Shown here in pieces: positions 1 to 7,136 of a stretch of 14,070 bases of DNA. Made by a program: the position numbers and the translations under genes. The first letter of the stretch is position 1. Each line of letters begins with the position of its first letter. A model generated the notes under the pieces. The model ran no database searches and was not told the origin of the DNA. It was given only the letters and a program-made list of their open reading frames with translations. This DNA is from Candidatus Omnitrophota bacterium (GTDB taxonomy: Bacteria; Omnitrophota; Koll11; Aquiviventales; Aquiviventaceae): contig JACPXS010000088.1 in NCBI GenBank assembly GCA_016196415.1, positions 1-14,070 on the forward strand. Reading direction: 5' to 3'.

Positions 1-1539
<1,539 letters not shown>

Positions 1540-1753
1540 GTGAGGAGGCTCGTGAGAAGGCCGAGGGCTGCTCGTGCCTCGACGATGTTGACCTGATCAG
1601 GCTGCTCGGCACTAACGAGCGCCGGGGCGGATGGCCACTCCGAAAGGATCGGCGTCACTCGTGAAGCTCATCGGCACGCCGCTGCCTCCCCAGGACTCCC
1701 ACCGCTGATGCGGGTTGGGATGGATCGCGCCGGGCCTGAGGGTCAACTCGCTC

Positions 1754-2323
1754 TCATGGACGCGTCGACTGAGCGGGATGTGATTCCTCAATCGTCACGC
1801 GTTTGATGACCACGTCGGTGCGTGGATGATCCGTGGCATCGCGCTCCACCGCCGCGATCTGCTCCACGACCGATTGGCCTTCGATGACGTGTCCAAAGAT
1901 CGTGTGCTTGCCGTCAAGCCACGGGGTCGCCGCCAGGGTGATGAAAAATTGGCTGCCATTCGTGTTGGGTCCTCGGTTGGCCATGGAGACGATCCCCGGG
2001 CCGTCGTGGCGAAGCGCCGGTGAGAACTCATCTTCAAACGTGTAGCCGGGCCCCCCAGTGCCGGTCCCTGTGGGATCGCCCGTCTGAATCATAAACCCGG
2101 GGATCACCCGATGAACGATCACGCCGTTGTAGAACCCCCGGTTGGCGAGTGTCACAAAATTCGCCACGGTCTTCGGCGCCTCGGTCCGGTAGAGTTCAAT
2201 CACGATCCGGCCTTTTGACGTCTCAAGCGCGGCGTTCGGATTTCCCGATCCTGCGCCGCTGGCTGGAGCCATCAGCAGACACGCTCCGAGCATGGCCACC
2301 GTCGAGCAAATCGCAGGCCGCAT
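1754..2323 (-). CDS. Exported cyclophilin-type peptidyl-prolyl cis-trans isomerase
   Basis: This encodes a 189-residue cyclophilin that isomerises X-Pro bonds, probably in the periplasm. An N-terminal hydrophobic stretch (about residues 4-22) after MRP looks like a signal peptide, with cleavage likely near ASG/A. The cyclophilin domain follows, with catalytic and binding residues in place: Arg72, Phe77, Met78 and Gln80 in [13 protein letters not shown], then Gln125, Phe127, Trp135 and His140 in SQFFIT...[11 protein letters not shown]. The Trp is the residue linked to cyclosporin binding in the family. Start choice: an AAGGAGGAGG run sits directly before ATG 2332 (too close) but 9 nt before ATG 2323, so 2323 is preferred; 2332 would add only MCS. 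An LGAC sequence resembles a lipobox, but the hydrophobic stretch continues past it, so lipoprotein processing is less likely. The gene is divergent from the chaperone gene at 2476, which suggests a joint envelope-folding role. Confidence 0.93.
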   Translation of the reverse strand: MRPAICSTVAMLGACLLMAPASGAGSGNPNAALETSKGRIVIELYRTEAPKTVANFVTLANRGFYNGVIVHRVIPGFMIQTGDPTGTGTGGPGYTFEDEFSPALRHDGPGIVSMANRGPNTNGSQFFITLAATPWLDGKHTIFGHVIEGQSVVEQIAAVERDATDHPRTDVVIKRVTIEESHPAQSTRP

Positions 2324-2360
2324 TGAACACATCCTCCTCCTTGCAATCCCTCACCAGGAT

Positions 2361-2380
2361 CTCTCGTCATGACACGAGAG
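2361..2380 (-). promoter_or_regulatory. Perfect 7-bp stem-loop at the predicted 5' end of the cyclophilin transcript
   Basis: CTCTCGT at 2361-2367 and ACGAGAG at 2374-2380 are perfect inverted copies around a 6-base loop. The element lies immediately downstream, on the minus strand, of the -10 box at 2384-2389, so it would be at or near the first transcribed bases. It could be an operator or a 5' stabilising hairpin; no known regulator site is recognised. Confidence 0.45.
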
Positions 2381-2383
2381 GGT

Positions 2384-2411
2384 ATTGTAACCTGTTTCGC
2401 GCGAGAACCAA
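2384..2411 (-). promoter_or_regulatory. Putative sigma70-type promoter for the cyclophilin gene
   Basis: On the minus strand, TTGGTT (2411-2406; 3/6 to consensus) is followed 16 bp later by TACAAT (2389-2384; 5/6). Initiation would fall near 2377, giving a leader of about 50 nt containing the AAGGAGG ribosome site. The -10 is good and the -35 weak. Confidence 0.5.
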
Positions 2412-2433
2412 ACACCTGTTTACCGTAAAGCGA

Positions 2434-2473
2434 GGGGGCTTGCCCCGTGATCAGGCTTGGCGTAGAATACGCC
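2434..2473 (+). repeat. Two small inverted repeats overlapping the chaperone promoter
   Basis: GGGGCTTGCCCC (ending 2445) overlaps the proposed -35. GGCGTA (2459-2464) and TACGCC (2468-2473) flank GAA and overlap the -10 and the base just before the start codon. Such symmetric sites over both promoter boxes could be operators; no cognate regulator is in the window. Confidence 0.35.
2440..2468 (+). promoter_or_regulatory. Putative sigma70-type promoter directly in front of the chaperone start codon
   Basis: TTGCCC (2440-2445; 4/6 to consensus) and TAGAAT (2463-2468; 5/6) are separated by exactly 17 bp. Transcription would start about 7 bp downstream of the -10, at or next to the ATG at 2476, implying a leaderless message. 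No Shine-Dalgarno sequence is visible before that ATG, which agrees. Confidence 0.5.
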
Positions 2474-2475
2474 CC

Positions 2476-4089
2476 ATGTTCAAACGCCTCATGCGGTCGC
2501 CCGCCGTTCGACGGCGGACCAGCTGGGTCATCGCCTTCGTCCTCTTGGTGCCCTTCATTCTCTTCTTTCACGCAAGCGGCCGCGTCCCGGTCAAGGGCCC
2601 TGGCGGAACAGCCGGGATCATCTTCGGAAAACGCATCCCGTGGGAGACCTTCCAGGAGCACCGCCTGTGGATCCGTCACCGGCTCGAAGCCCAATTGGGA
2701 AATCGGGTGCCGGAGAACTTGTTGGGCGCGCTGCTCACCAGCGCCGCGTGGGACCGGCTCATCCTCCTCGAAGAAGCCTCGCGCCGGCGATTCCGGGTCG
2801 ATGACCGGGAGCTGGCGAGCTTCATCCAGGGCATGGCCGAGTTCCAAGAAGACGGCCGATTCCTTCCGGATCGCTACCACCGGATCCTGTTGGCCGTCGG
2901 CATGAATCCGCAGAGCTTTGAAGAGCGGCTGCGCGATGATCTGCGCATCCAACAACTGGTCACGTCGATCAGAGCCTCCGTCTCGGTGACGGATGATGAC
3001 GTGAGGGCCGCGTACCGGGAAGCGCATGAAACGCTCAAGGCCTGCGTGATCCTGATGGATCCGACCGCATGGACTCAATCCGTGAGCGCCACCCTCACGG
3101 AGGACGAGCTGCGCGAGCGCTACACCGCTTCCCCGGATGAGGTCCGCATGCCCGAACAGCTCGTCATTGAGTACGCAGGCGCCTCGCGCCAGTCGCTTGC
3201 GGAGAGCCTCCGTCTCAGCGAGCAAGACGTGAAGACGTTCTATGAGGATCATCGGGACCGATTTGCCACATCCGATGGCGCGATGCCGCCATTCGAGGCG
3301 GTGCAGGAGGAGGTTCGCCAAGCCCTGAACGATGAGCGGGTCCAGAAGCGCCTGAGCGATCTAGCCCTGGACCTGCAAGACGACGTGGAGGCCAAACGGC
3401 CGTTCCCCGAGATCCTCGCCGCACGCGCGCTTGCGCCGCGCACCGTCGGGCCCGTGCGAGTGGATACACTCGAGGCCGTCGAAGGACTTGATCCCACCGC
3501 CTTCCAGGACGTCGCCGCGCTCCGTGAAGGCGAGATGAGCGGCGTGTTGCAGACCTCAGGCGGCGTGTATCTTGCGCGGGTGACCCAACGGATCCCTGCG
3601 AAGTTGCCGCCGTTCGAGGAGGTGCGCGAGCAGATCAAGGGTCGCCTGATCCAGGAACGCGCTCGATCCGCCGCCAGGCAAGCGTCGGAGGCCCTCCTGA
3701 CGAAGCTGAAGGAGCAGCGGGTTGCAGGGCTTCGATTTGAAGAGGCGGTGCTCATCGATGACGCTCCACTGACGTATCCGTCCCCGTTTACCCGCAGCCA
3801 GCCCATCGACGCCATCGGTCGCGTCCCGGCCCTGAACGAGGCGGCGTTTCGCGCGCCGCTGGGGGGGCTTACGGATGTCATCGAAACCCCGCGCGGCTTT
3901 GTGATGCTCCGGCCCGAAGAACGGATTCCGGCGGATGAGTCGAACGTTGCTGAGGCGCAATCCGCCATTCGCGAAGAACTCCTCACGAAACACCAAGCCA
4001 CGCGCCTGGATGAATGGCTGAACGAGCTGCGGAGCCGCGCCAAGCTCCAGAATTTTACCAACGCCCCTCCAGCTGAATCGGGAACCTGA
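2476..4089 (+). CDS. Membrane-anchored SurA/PpiD-like periplasmic folding factor
   Basis: A 537-residue protein. Basic residues (KR, RRR) precede one strong membrane helix at about 16-32, a topology like PpiD: N-terminus in the cytoplasm, body in the periplasm. Residues about 55-185 resemble the helical SurA N-terminal chaperone domain (GKRIPWETF..., RVDDRELASFIQG...F.DGRFLPDRYHRIL...G.NPQSFEERLRDDL). Residues about 280-400 and 405-500 look like parvulin-related segments (FPEILA...GVLQTSGGVYLARV; FRAPLGGLTDVIETPRGFVMLRP) with helical linkers. The SGGDLG-type signature and catalytic histidines of active parvulins are not evident, so a holdase/chaperone role is more likely than isomerase activity. 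The frame is open back to 2149, but that part overlaps the divergent cyclophilin gene and its promoter; the membrane helix and TAGAAT box place the start at 2476 (ATG 2491 is an alternative). Ends convergently with nrdR. Confidence 0.85.
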   Translation: MFKRLMRSPAVRRRTSWVIAFVLLVPFILFFHASGRVPVKGPGGTAGIIFGKRIPWETFQEHRLWIRHRLEAQLGNRVPENLLGALLTSAAWDRLILLEEASRRRFRVDDRELASFIQGMAEFQEDGRFLPDRYHRILLAVGMNPQSFEERLRDDLRIQQLVTSIRASVSVTDDDVRAAYREAHETLKACVILMDPTAWTQSVSATLTEDELRERYTASPDEVRMPEQLVIEYAGASRQSLAESLRLSEQDVKTFYEDHRDRFATSDGAMPPFEAVQEEVRQALNDERVQKRLSDLALDLQDDVEAKRPFPEILAARALAPRTVGPVRVDTLEAVEGLDPTAFQDVAALREGEMSGVLQTSGGVYLARVTQRIPAKLPPFEEVREQIKGRLIQERARSAARQASEALLTKLKEQRVAGLRFEEAVLIDDAPLTYPSPFTRSQPIDAIGRVPALNEAAFRAPLGGLTDVIETPRGFVMLRPEERIPADESNVAEAQSAIREELLTKHQATRLDEWLNELRSRAKLQNFTNAPPAESGT

Positions 4090-4166
4090 CCGGGTGCGGA
4101 GGGAGGGGAGCCGATGAGTGCACGAATGATGCACGTCACTTCCAGACTCCTTGAGGCAAGTCCTGC

Positions 4167-4277
4167 GACCAAGCCGGGCACCCCGCCGAGAGGCGGGGTC
4201 GGCGACGGGAGTGCCGCGCGCCGCAGGCGGAGGCCGACCAAGCCGGGCACCCCGCCAAGAGGGGGGTCGGCGACGGC
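4167..4277. repeat. Direct repeat of a ~42-bp GC-rich hairpin element, two copies
   Basis: Copy 1 starts at 4167 and copy 2 at 4236, each beginning GACCAAGCCGGGCACCCC and ending TCGGCGACGG; they differ by one substitution and one base deletion. In copy 1, CCCCGCC and GGCGGGG form a perfect 7-bp stem closed by GAGA, a GNRA-type tetraloop; copy 2 is degenerate in the stem. This resembles a REP-like palindromic element. Confidence 0.7.
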
Positions 4278-4352
4278 CGGCCGCCAGCGCGTCCGGCATT
4301 TCGCGTCCACCTTGATGGTGGACGCGACAGGAGTGCCGCACGCCGCAGGCGG
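4208..4352. repeat. 23-bp direct repeat, two copies with one mismatch
   Basis: GGAGTGCCGC...CCGCAGGCGG occurs at 4208-4230 and 4330-4352 with a single G/A difference. Each contains the small palindromic core CCGCAGGCGG. The copies alternate with the 42-bp element, so the spacer looks like a mosaic of two repeat units. Confidence 0.65.
4301..4327. repeat. Perfect 11-bp inverted repeat with 5-base loop
   Basis: TCGCGTCCACC (4301-4311) and GGTGGACGCGA (4317-4327) flank TTGAT. This very stable hairpin sits about 75 bp past the end of nrdR and 210 bp past the end of the chaperone gene. It has no T-run; it may end or protect transcripts from either side. Confidence 0.6.
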
Positions 4353-4402
4353 CGGGCCAGCCTGCGAGGTGCTGGAAGAGATCTCGGAGAAAAACAGGTG
4401 GG

Positions 4403-4864
4403 CTACTTTCCTTTGAGGGCCAACAGGTCTTTCAGCTCGCGCATGAATTGCTCTACATCCTTGAACTCCCGGTAGACTGACGCGAAGCGGACGTAGGCCA
4501 CCGGATCGAGGGCGTGGAGCCGTCTCATCACCCGCTCACCGATCTCCCGCGAAGACACCTCCCGCTCAAATTGCTGGGAGAGTTCTCGCTCAAGCTCATC
4601 CACCAATCGCTCTAAATCATCCATGCTAACAGGCCGCTTCTCGCACGCCTTCACCAACCCGGCGAGCAGCTTGTGGCGGTCGAACGGCTCGCGACGGCCG
4701 TCTTTCTTAATGACCATCAGCGATTGCTCTTCGACGTGCTCGTAGGTCGTGAACCGCTTGCCGCACCCGAGACATTCCCGCCGCCGACGAATCGAGCCCC
4801 CGTCTGAACTGGCCCGGGAATCCACCACTTTGTCCTCTTGATGGCCGCAGAAGGGACACTTCAT
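4403..4864 (-). CDS. nrdR: Transcriptional repressor NrdR
   Basis: A 153-residue protein of the usual family length. NrdR senses ATP/dATP and represses ribonucleotide reductase genes by binding paired NrdR boxes. The N-terminal zinc ribbon is complete (CPFC at 3-6 and CLGC at 31-34), followed by the basic IRRRRE and RFTTYE segments used in DNA binding. The ATP-cone domain spans about 49-139 ([16 protein letters not shown]..., [25 protein letters not shown]). Translation would start at ATG 4864 behind a GGTGGTGGG run that lies inside a 17-bp inverted repeat. No ribonucleotide reductase gene is in the window, and I saw no clear NrdR box. An nrdR gene beside glyA/rpiB is a familiar bacterial arrangement, here interrupted by the inserted island. 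Confidence 0.97.
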   Translation of the reverse strand: MKCPFCGHQEDKVVDSRASSDGGSIRRRRECLGCGKRFTTYEHVEEQSLMVIKKDGRREPFDRHKLLAGLVKACEKRPVSMDDLERLVDELERELSQQFEREVSSREIGERVMRRLHALDPVAYVRFASVYREFKDVEQFMRELKDLLALKGK

Positions 4865-4997
4865 CCCACCACCTGCGCGGGGCTGCCTGCGGCAGCCCGG
4901 GCTTGTACAAGGGATAGCTTACGTAATAGGGGAATCGGCATGACGGAGCAAGCACACCATCGGCCGTAGGCCGATGGGCGCGCAGGTGGTGGGATCA
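4863..4997 (-). promoter_or_regulatory. Structured nrdR leader: 17-bp inverted repeat covering the ribosome site and start codon
   Basis: Positions 4863-4879 and 4979-4995 are perfect 17-bp inverted copies (CGCGCAGGTGGTGGGAT and its complement). On the nrdR transcript the proximal arm contains the GGTGGTGGG ribosome site and the first two bases of the ATG. Inside are two nested hairpins: an 8-bp stem at 4880-4898 (loop TGC) and CATCGGCC-GTA-GGCCGATG at 4958-4976, plus palindromes CTTGTACAAG (4902-4911) and TTACGTAA (4919-4926). The fold is a multi-branched structure. It matches no riboswitch class I recognise; it could be a translational control leader or a palindromic mobile repeat. Confidence 0.5.
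4923..4951 (-). promoter_or_regulatory. Weak candidate promoter for nrdR
   Basis: On the minus strand TTGCTC (4951-4946; 3/6) and TATTAC (4928-4923; 4/6) are 17 bp apart. Use of this promoter would give a leader of about 50 nt lacking the distal arm of the 17-bp inverted repeat, leaving the ribosome site free. Confidence 0.25.
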
Positions 4998-5003
4998 TGG
5001 CTC

Positions 5004-5084
5004 AGAAAGCAGTCGGCAGATGGGAGTCGGTAGGAAGCATCGCGCCATTTCGGCCGGAAGGCAGCTCTCTGCCACCTGCCTACC
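5004..5084. repeat. Heptamer-repeat element (AGNNGGC family), two opposed arms
   Basis: Five successive 7-base units run from 5004 to 5038 (AGAAAGC, AGTCGGC and three variants). Opposite-strand units lie at 5064-5084 (GGTAGGC, AGGTGGC, AGAGAGC reading the minus strand). The arms match imperfectly (about 12 of 16). Just to the right, 5098-5111 holds two copies of CGGGGTT, another 7-base unit. Confidence 0.55.
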
Positions 5085-5239
5085 GGCATTGCGCTCGGGG
5101 TTCGGGGTTCTGGGCAAACACCCTGGCCGGGAGCCCTGCGCCTGGAACCGCGGGCGCGCATCACTTCAGCTCTCGCTCGTCCATCTAGCAGCCGTAGGTT
5201 TGGAGAAAACCCGTCTTCCTCATTCCACAACCACCATTG
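5085..5239. other. Intergenic sequence between the heptamer element and the membrane-protein gene
   Basis: With 4865-5084 this makes a 375-bp stretch between nrdR and the membrane-protein gene with no credible gene; frames open here are short and lack a start context. It contains the CGGGGTT pair and a degraded copy of the TYG element (5164-5199). Base composition drops toward the right, marking the edge of the lower-GC island. Confidence 0.5.
5164..5199 (-). repeat. Possible third, degraded copy of the TYG element
   Basis: Reading the minus strand, ACCTACGGCTG is identical to the other two copies. It is followed, after an apparent 17-bp deletion, by CTAG, ATGG and a terminal GCTGAAG also found in the 5595-5656 copy. 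The frame reads T-Y-G-C then stop. Similarity beyond these blocks is poor, so this copy is tentative. Confidence 0.3.
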
Positions 5240-5563
5240 CTATTTTCTGGAGAAGAGTTTCCCCACAAAACGCCCCGCCCAATAACAGATGGCGATATTC
5301 GTCATCACCGAAGGGATGAGGAGGAAGAAATTCCGGCACGGGTTATTGACGTCAAACACTCGATCATCAAACACGTAGATGCGGTCCAGCCACTTAGCCA
5401 CTGGCCAGTAAACAAAGCCGGAGGGAAGCGTTGCGACGCACCCCGACAGGTCACAAAGCCAACCGGTGCAGGTGAACGCGTCAGAAATACAGATTACAGC
5501 AAACCCGAGGTAGAGTACGGCAAGGAACCAGCCACTTTTTGATGTTGGAAATTTCATTTCCAT
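5240..5563 (-). CDS. Small two-helix membrane protein of unknown function
   Basis: A 107-residue protein not recognised as a known family. Two hydrophobic helices are clear: about residues 12-30 (GWFLAVLYLGFAVICI...) and 78-99 (FFLLIPSVMTNIAICYWAG). Lysines before helix 1 and the GKLFSRK tail suggest both ends are cytoplasmic, leaving residues 31-77 outside. That loop contains Cys32, Cys37, Cys42 and Cys76, which could form disulfides. ATG 5563 and ATG 5557 are both possible; neither has a clear ribosome site. The reading is supported by coherent membrane topology and by base composition lower in GC than the flanking housekeeping genes (48% in the 60 bases from 5281). It lies downstream of the HEAT-repeat gene on the same strand, with copies of a short repeat on either side. 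Confidence 0.65.
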   Translation of the reverse strand: MEMKFPTSKSGWFLAVLYLGFAVICISDAFTCTGWLCDLSGCVATLPSGFVYWPVAKWLDRIYVFDDRVFDVNNPCRNFFLLIPSVMTNIAICYWAGRFVGKLFSRK

Positions 5564-5594
5564 GGGGAAATACGCTCAACTTCCCTCAAGGTCG

Positions 5595-5656
5595 TTCAGC
5601 TTCTTCAGCAGCTTCAGCGCCATCCCTAGTAACTTACACGTACGGCCAGCCGTAGG
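5595..5656 (-). repeat. TYG element copy 1, with a possible 9-residue leader peptide
   Basis: This 62-bp stretch aligns without gaps to 6883-6944 at 50 of 62 positions. On the minus strand, ATG at 5663 opens a short frame MVTYGWPYV ending at TAA (5636-5634); beyond the stop the same frame reads VTRDGAEAAEEAERP. The homologous copy upstream reads TYGCPYVPLTRDGAKSVEEAK without a stop. It could be a decayed duplicate of the N-terminal coding part of the neighbouring gene, a leader peptide, or a non-coding repeat. It also contains a short hairpin, TACGGC-TG-GCCGTA. Confidence 0.6.
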
Positions 5657-5695
5657 TAACCATGTAGAGACGCTTGTTCGTCAGAAATAGTTATA

Positions 5696-6073
5696 TCAGC
5701 GGGAGTCCTCTCCTTTCACCATCCTAGGATCGATCCCCCACTCCTTGAGTACCTGCATAGCAAACGTCTTCACTTCCATGTCTCTATCCTCTGTGAGCTT
5801 AGCAATGTCTTTAACATACCCCCTTGCTTTTAGCTGGCCCAACGCCCATACCGCACTCCTTCTCACAAATCGCTCTTCATCACCCAAAAGGGCCGCAATC
5901 TGCTTTGCGTATTCTTTCGCTCCGAGTCGACCTAAGGCTATTGCTGCATCACTTCTCACACGCCACTGACGGTCTCTCAAAGCTTCCGCGAGATCCCTTG
6001 CGTATTGTTTAGCCCCATGTAAACCTAACCGCTCAGCCGTATAGCTTCTGACGTAGTCGTCTTCGTCTTTCAA
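5696..6073 (-). CDS. HEAT-repeat protein, C-terminal part (frameshifted from the upstream frame)
   Basis: A 125-residue frame with three and a half HEAT/PBS-lyase-like repeats of 31 residues (for example YARDLAEAL..., YAKQIAALL..., YVKDIAKLT...), continuing the repeat pattern of the frame that ends at 6070. It has no signal peptide of its own; the only start is TTG at 6073 overlapping the upstream stop as TTGA, with no ribosome site. Reading its frame upstream gives VAALLK, then a TAG. The simplest explanation is one ancestral gene (5696-6825) broken by a frameshift, with coupled translation as an alternative. HEAT repeats of this type are protein-interaction scaffolds or phycobilin-lyase-like; no enzymatic function can be assigned. 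Confidence 0.6.
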   Translation of the reverse strand: MKDEDDYVRSYTAERLGLHGAKQYARDLAEALRDRQWRVRSDAAIALGRLGAKEYAKQIAALLGDEERFVRRSAVWALGQLKARGYVKDIAKLTEDRDMEVKTFAMQVLKEWGIDPRMVKGEDSR

Positions 6074-6825
6074 GAGCGCCGCAACCTAGTTTTCGCGAGA
6101 TCCTCCACCTGTTCCTTTGATCCAAGCTCCCCTAAGGCATTTGCGACGATGAAATTACTTCGTTCTCTTTTCGAGAGTTCGGCAATATCCTGTGCATACT
6201 CCTTCGCTTTAAGCTTACCCAACGCGTCCGCCGCATCGGTCCTCACCTGAGAATCCCTATCATTTAAGAGCGCAGCGATATCCTTCGCGTATTCAGTGGC
6301 CTTGAGTTGAGCCAGGAGCTCGGCTGCAGCACCTCTCACAAAGGCCTCGTTATCGGCTAAGAGCCCTGCGATATCTTGTGTGTATTCCGTGGCCTTAAGG
6401 AGGACGAGCGTTTCGGCTGCATCCTCCCTGATCGAAGGGTCGTTATCCTTTAACAACAACGCAATGCCTGCCGCACAGTCTTTCGAAAATCCGCTCTCTG
6501 AAATACCCATACCGACATGCAGAATAAAACGCTGTTTCCCTCGCACGCTTTGGAGGCGGTAAGCCATAGTCTTTGTTAAGACTCCCCGCTGTTCCTCTTG
6601 TAGCCCAAATTTTTTTGGCTTCTCCATCCATTGTTCAAAAAGCTTCAATGCTACTGGCTCATCCGCCTCACTCAGTTGATTGGCCTTTTCTGTTCCAAGT
6701 ATTTTCACCAACTCGTCCTGGATAGGCTCCTTCGCGCCGAACACCCATGGGCTTGCTGTCAAAAAACTTCCCAAACCAAACGCTACGAGAGCGCTCATCG
6801 CGATCCCTTGCACCTGCTGGGCCAT
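6070..6825 (-). CDS. Exported HEAT-repeat protein, N-terminal part
   Basis: Starting at ATG 6825, which has a good GGGAGG ribosome site 8 nt upstream (6839-6834), this gives 251 residues. Residues 1-30 (MAQQVQGIAM... to VFG) look like a signal peptide or anchor. A non-repeat helical region follows (31-115), then HEAT-like units at about 118-147, 148-178 (YTQDIAGLL...), 179-209 (YAKDIAALL...) and 210-238, each a two-helix repeat of about 31 residues (the last 29). The frame runs out at 6070 in the middle of a unit; the pattern resumes in the frame starting at 6073. The open frame extends upstream to TTG 6966 and includes the TYG element, but the signal peptide and ribosome site favour 6825. 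The role is unknown; scaffolding of envelope proteins is an inference. Lower GC than the flanks suggests acquisition. Confidence 0.65.
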   Translation of the reverse strand: MAQQVQGIAMSALVAFGLGSFLTASPWVFGAKEPIQDELVKILGTEKANQLSEADEPVALKLFEQWMEKPKKFGLQEEQRGVLTKTMAYRLQSVRGKQRFILHVGMGISESGFSKDCAAGIALLLKDNDPSIREDAAETLVLLKATEYTQDIAGLLADNEAFVRGAAAELLAQLKATEYAKDIAALLNDRDSQVRTDAADALGKLKAKEYAQDIAELSKRERSNFIVANALGELGSKEQVEDLAKTRLRRS

Positions 6826-6882
6826 GCTATAGTCCTCCCACTTTTTACCTGAGTATCTGCCAGGGACGCCTACGAAAAACCA

Positions 6883-6944
6883 TTTAGCTTCTTCAACACT
6901 TTTAGCGCCATCCCGAGTAAGCGGCACATACGGACAGCCGTAGG
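6883..6944 (-). repeat. TYG element copy 2, upstream of the HEAT-repeat gene
   Basis: Homologous to 5595-5656 (50 of 62 identical, no gaps). On the minus strand ATG 6948 opens TYGCPYVPLTRDGAKSVEEAK and stays open, in frame, into the HEAT-repeat gene. Peptide conservation with the other copy (TYGxPYVxxTRDGA...EEA) hints that it is or was translated. A weak AAGGA lies 4 nt before ATG 6948. Confidence 0.6.
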
Positions 6945-7024
6945 TCATCGCATCCTTCGACCTCAACAGTGGCTCAAGGCGATGGACGCCGGGCTGTGGG
7001 TTCTTGCCCCGAGCCCCGCGCTCG

Positions 7025-7136
7025 GTAAGCCGTAGGCAGAACGCAGAACGCAGAACGCAGAACGCGGTCTCGTGGTCAACAGCAGTCCTCCGGTGGCCTT
7101 CTGTCTTCTGTCTTCTGCGTTCTGCCTACGGCTTAC
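7025..7136. repeat. Long heptamer-repeat hairpin at the glyA 3' end
   Basis: Positions 7025-7048 and 7113-7136 are perfect 24-bp inverted copies around a 64-base loop. The left arm runs into four perfect tandem AGAACGC units (7038-7065); the right arm on the opposite strand continues as one AGAACGC and then AGAAGAC-type units. The right arm includes the last codons and TAG stop of glyA, so it would form the 3' hairpin of the whole purine operon transcript. No T-run follows. Just left, 7006-7024 holds CCCCGAG/CCCCGCG, resembling the inverse of the CGGGGTT pair near 5100. Confidence 0.8.

Larger units (their letters stand above)
4090..4402. other. Convergent intergenic spacer with GC-rich repeats and hairpins, no gene seen
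   Basis: About 313 bp separate the ends of the chaperone gene (plus) and nrdR (minus). No convincing reading frame is present. It is filled with the direct repeats and hairpins listed separately. None has a following T-run in either direction, so canonical intrinsic terminators are not evident, though the position suits transcript ending or 3'-end protection. Confidence 0.7.

Noticed and set aside
1540..1753. Possible small gene or terminator between the cyclophilin and typA genes
   Set aside because: Only a 10-bp palindrome (CCTGATCAGG, 1592-1601) and a 5-bp hairpin at 1604-1620 were seen; no T-run and no start with a ribosome site.
1754..2332. Cyclophilin as a lipoprotein (LGAC)
   Set aside because: The hydrophobic stretch continues past the Cys to a normal signal-peptidase-I-like site, so the lipobox match is probably fortuitous.
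2149..2475. N-terminal extension of the chaperone frame
   Set aside because: Overlaps the cyclophilin signal-peptide region and the divergent promoters; the natural membrane-anchor start is at 2476.
2272..4310. Long minus-strand open frames (about 350 codons each) across the chaperone gene
   Set aside because: Overlap a gene with coherent membrane helix and domain pattern; their translations are low-complexity Arg/Ser/Gly/His-rich typical of GC-rich shadows.
4301..4327. Canonical rho-independent terminator
   Set aside because: Strong stem but no T-run on either side in either direction.
4865..5000. NrdR-box autoregulation or cobalamin riboswitch in the nrdR leader
   Set aside because: The palindromes CTTGTACAAG and TTACGTAA do not match the NrdR-box pattern, and no cobalamin-riboswitch core was seen.
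4919..5230. 103-codon minus-strand frame upstream of nrdR
   Set aside because: Runs through the heptamer element and hairpins, has no ribosome site and no domain-like composition.
6066..6100. Programmed -1 frameshift in the HEAT-repeat gene
   Set aside because: No canonical slippery heptamer; the AAAA run is out of position and a TAG in the second frame lies between it and the conserved part.
5164..6944. Integron attC sites
   Set aside because: The repeated elements lack the GTTRRRY/RYYYAAC core pair and no integrase is visible; only the general element-gene-element layout resembles cassettes.
7038..7127. CRISPR array
   Set aside because: Repeat units are 7 bases with no spacers and no cas genes nearby.
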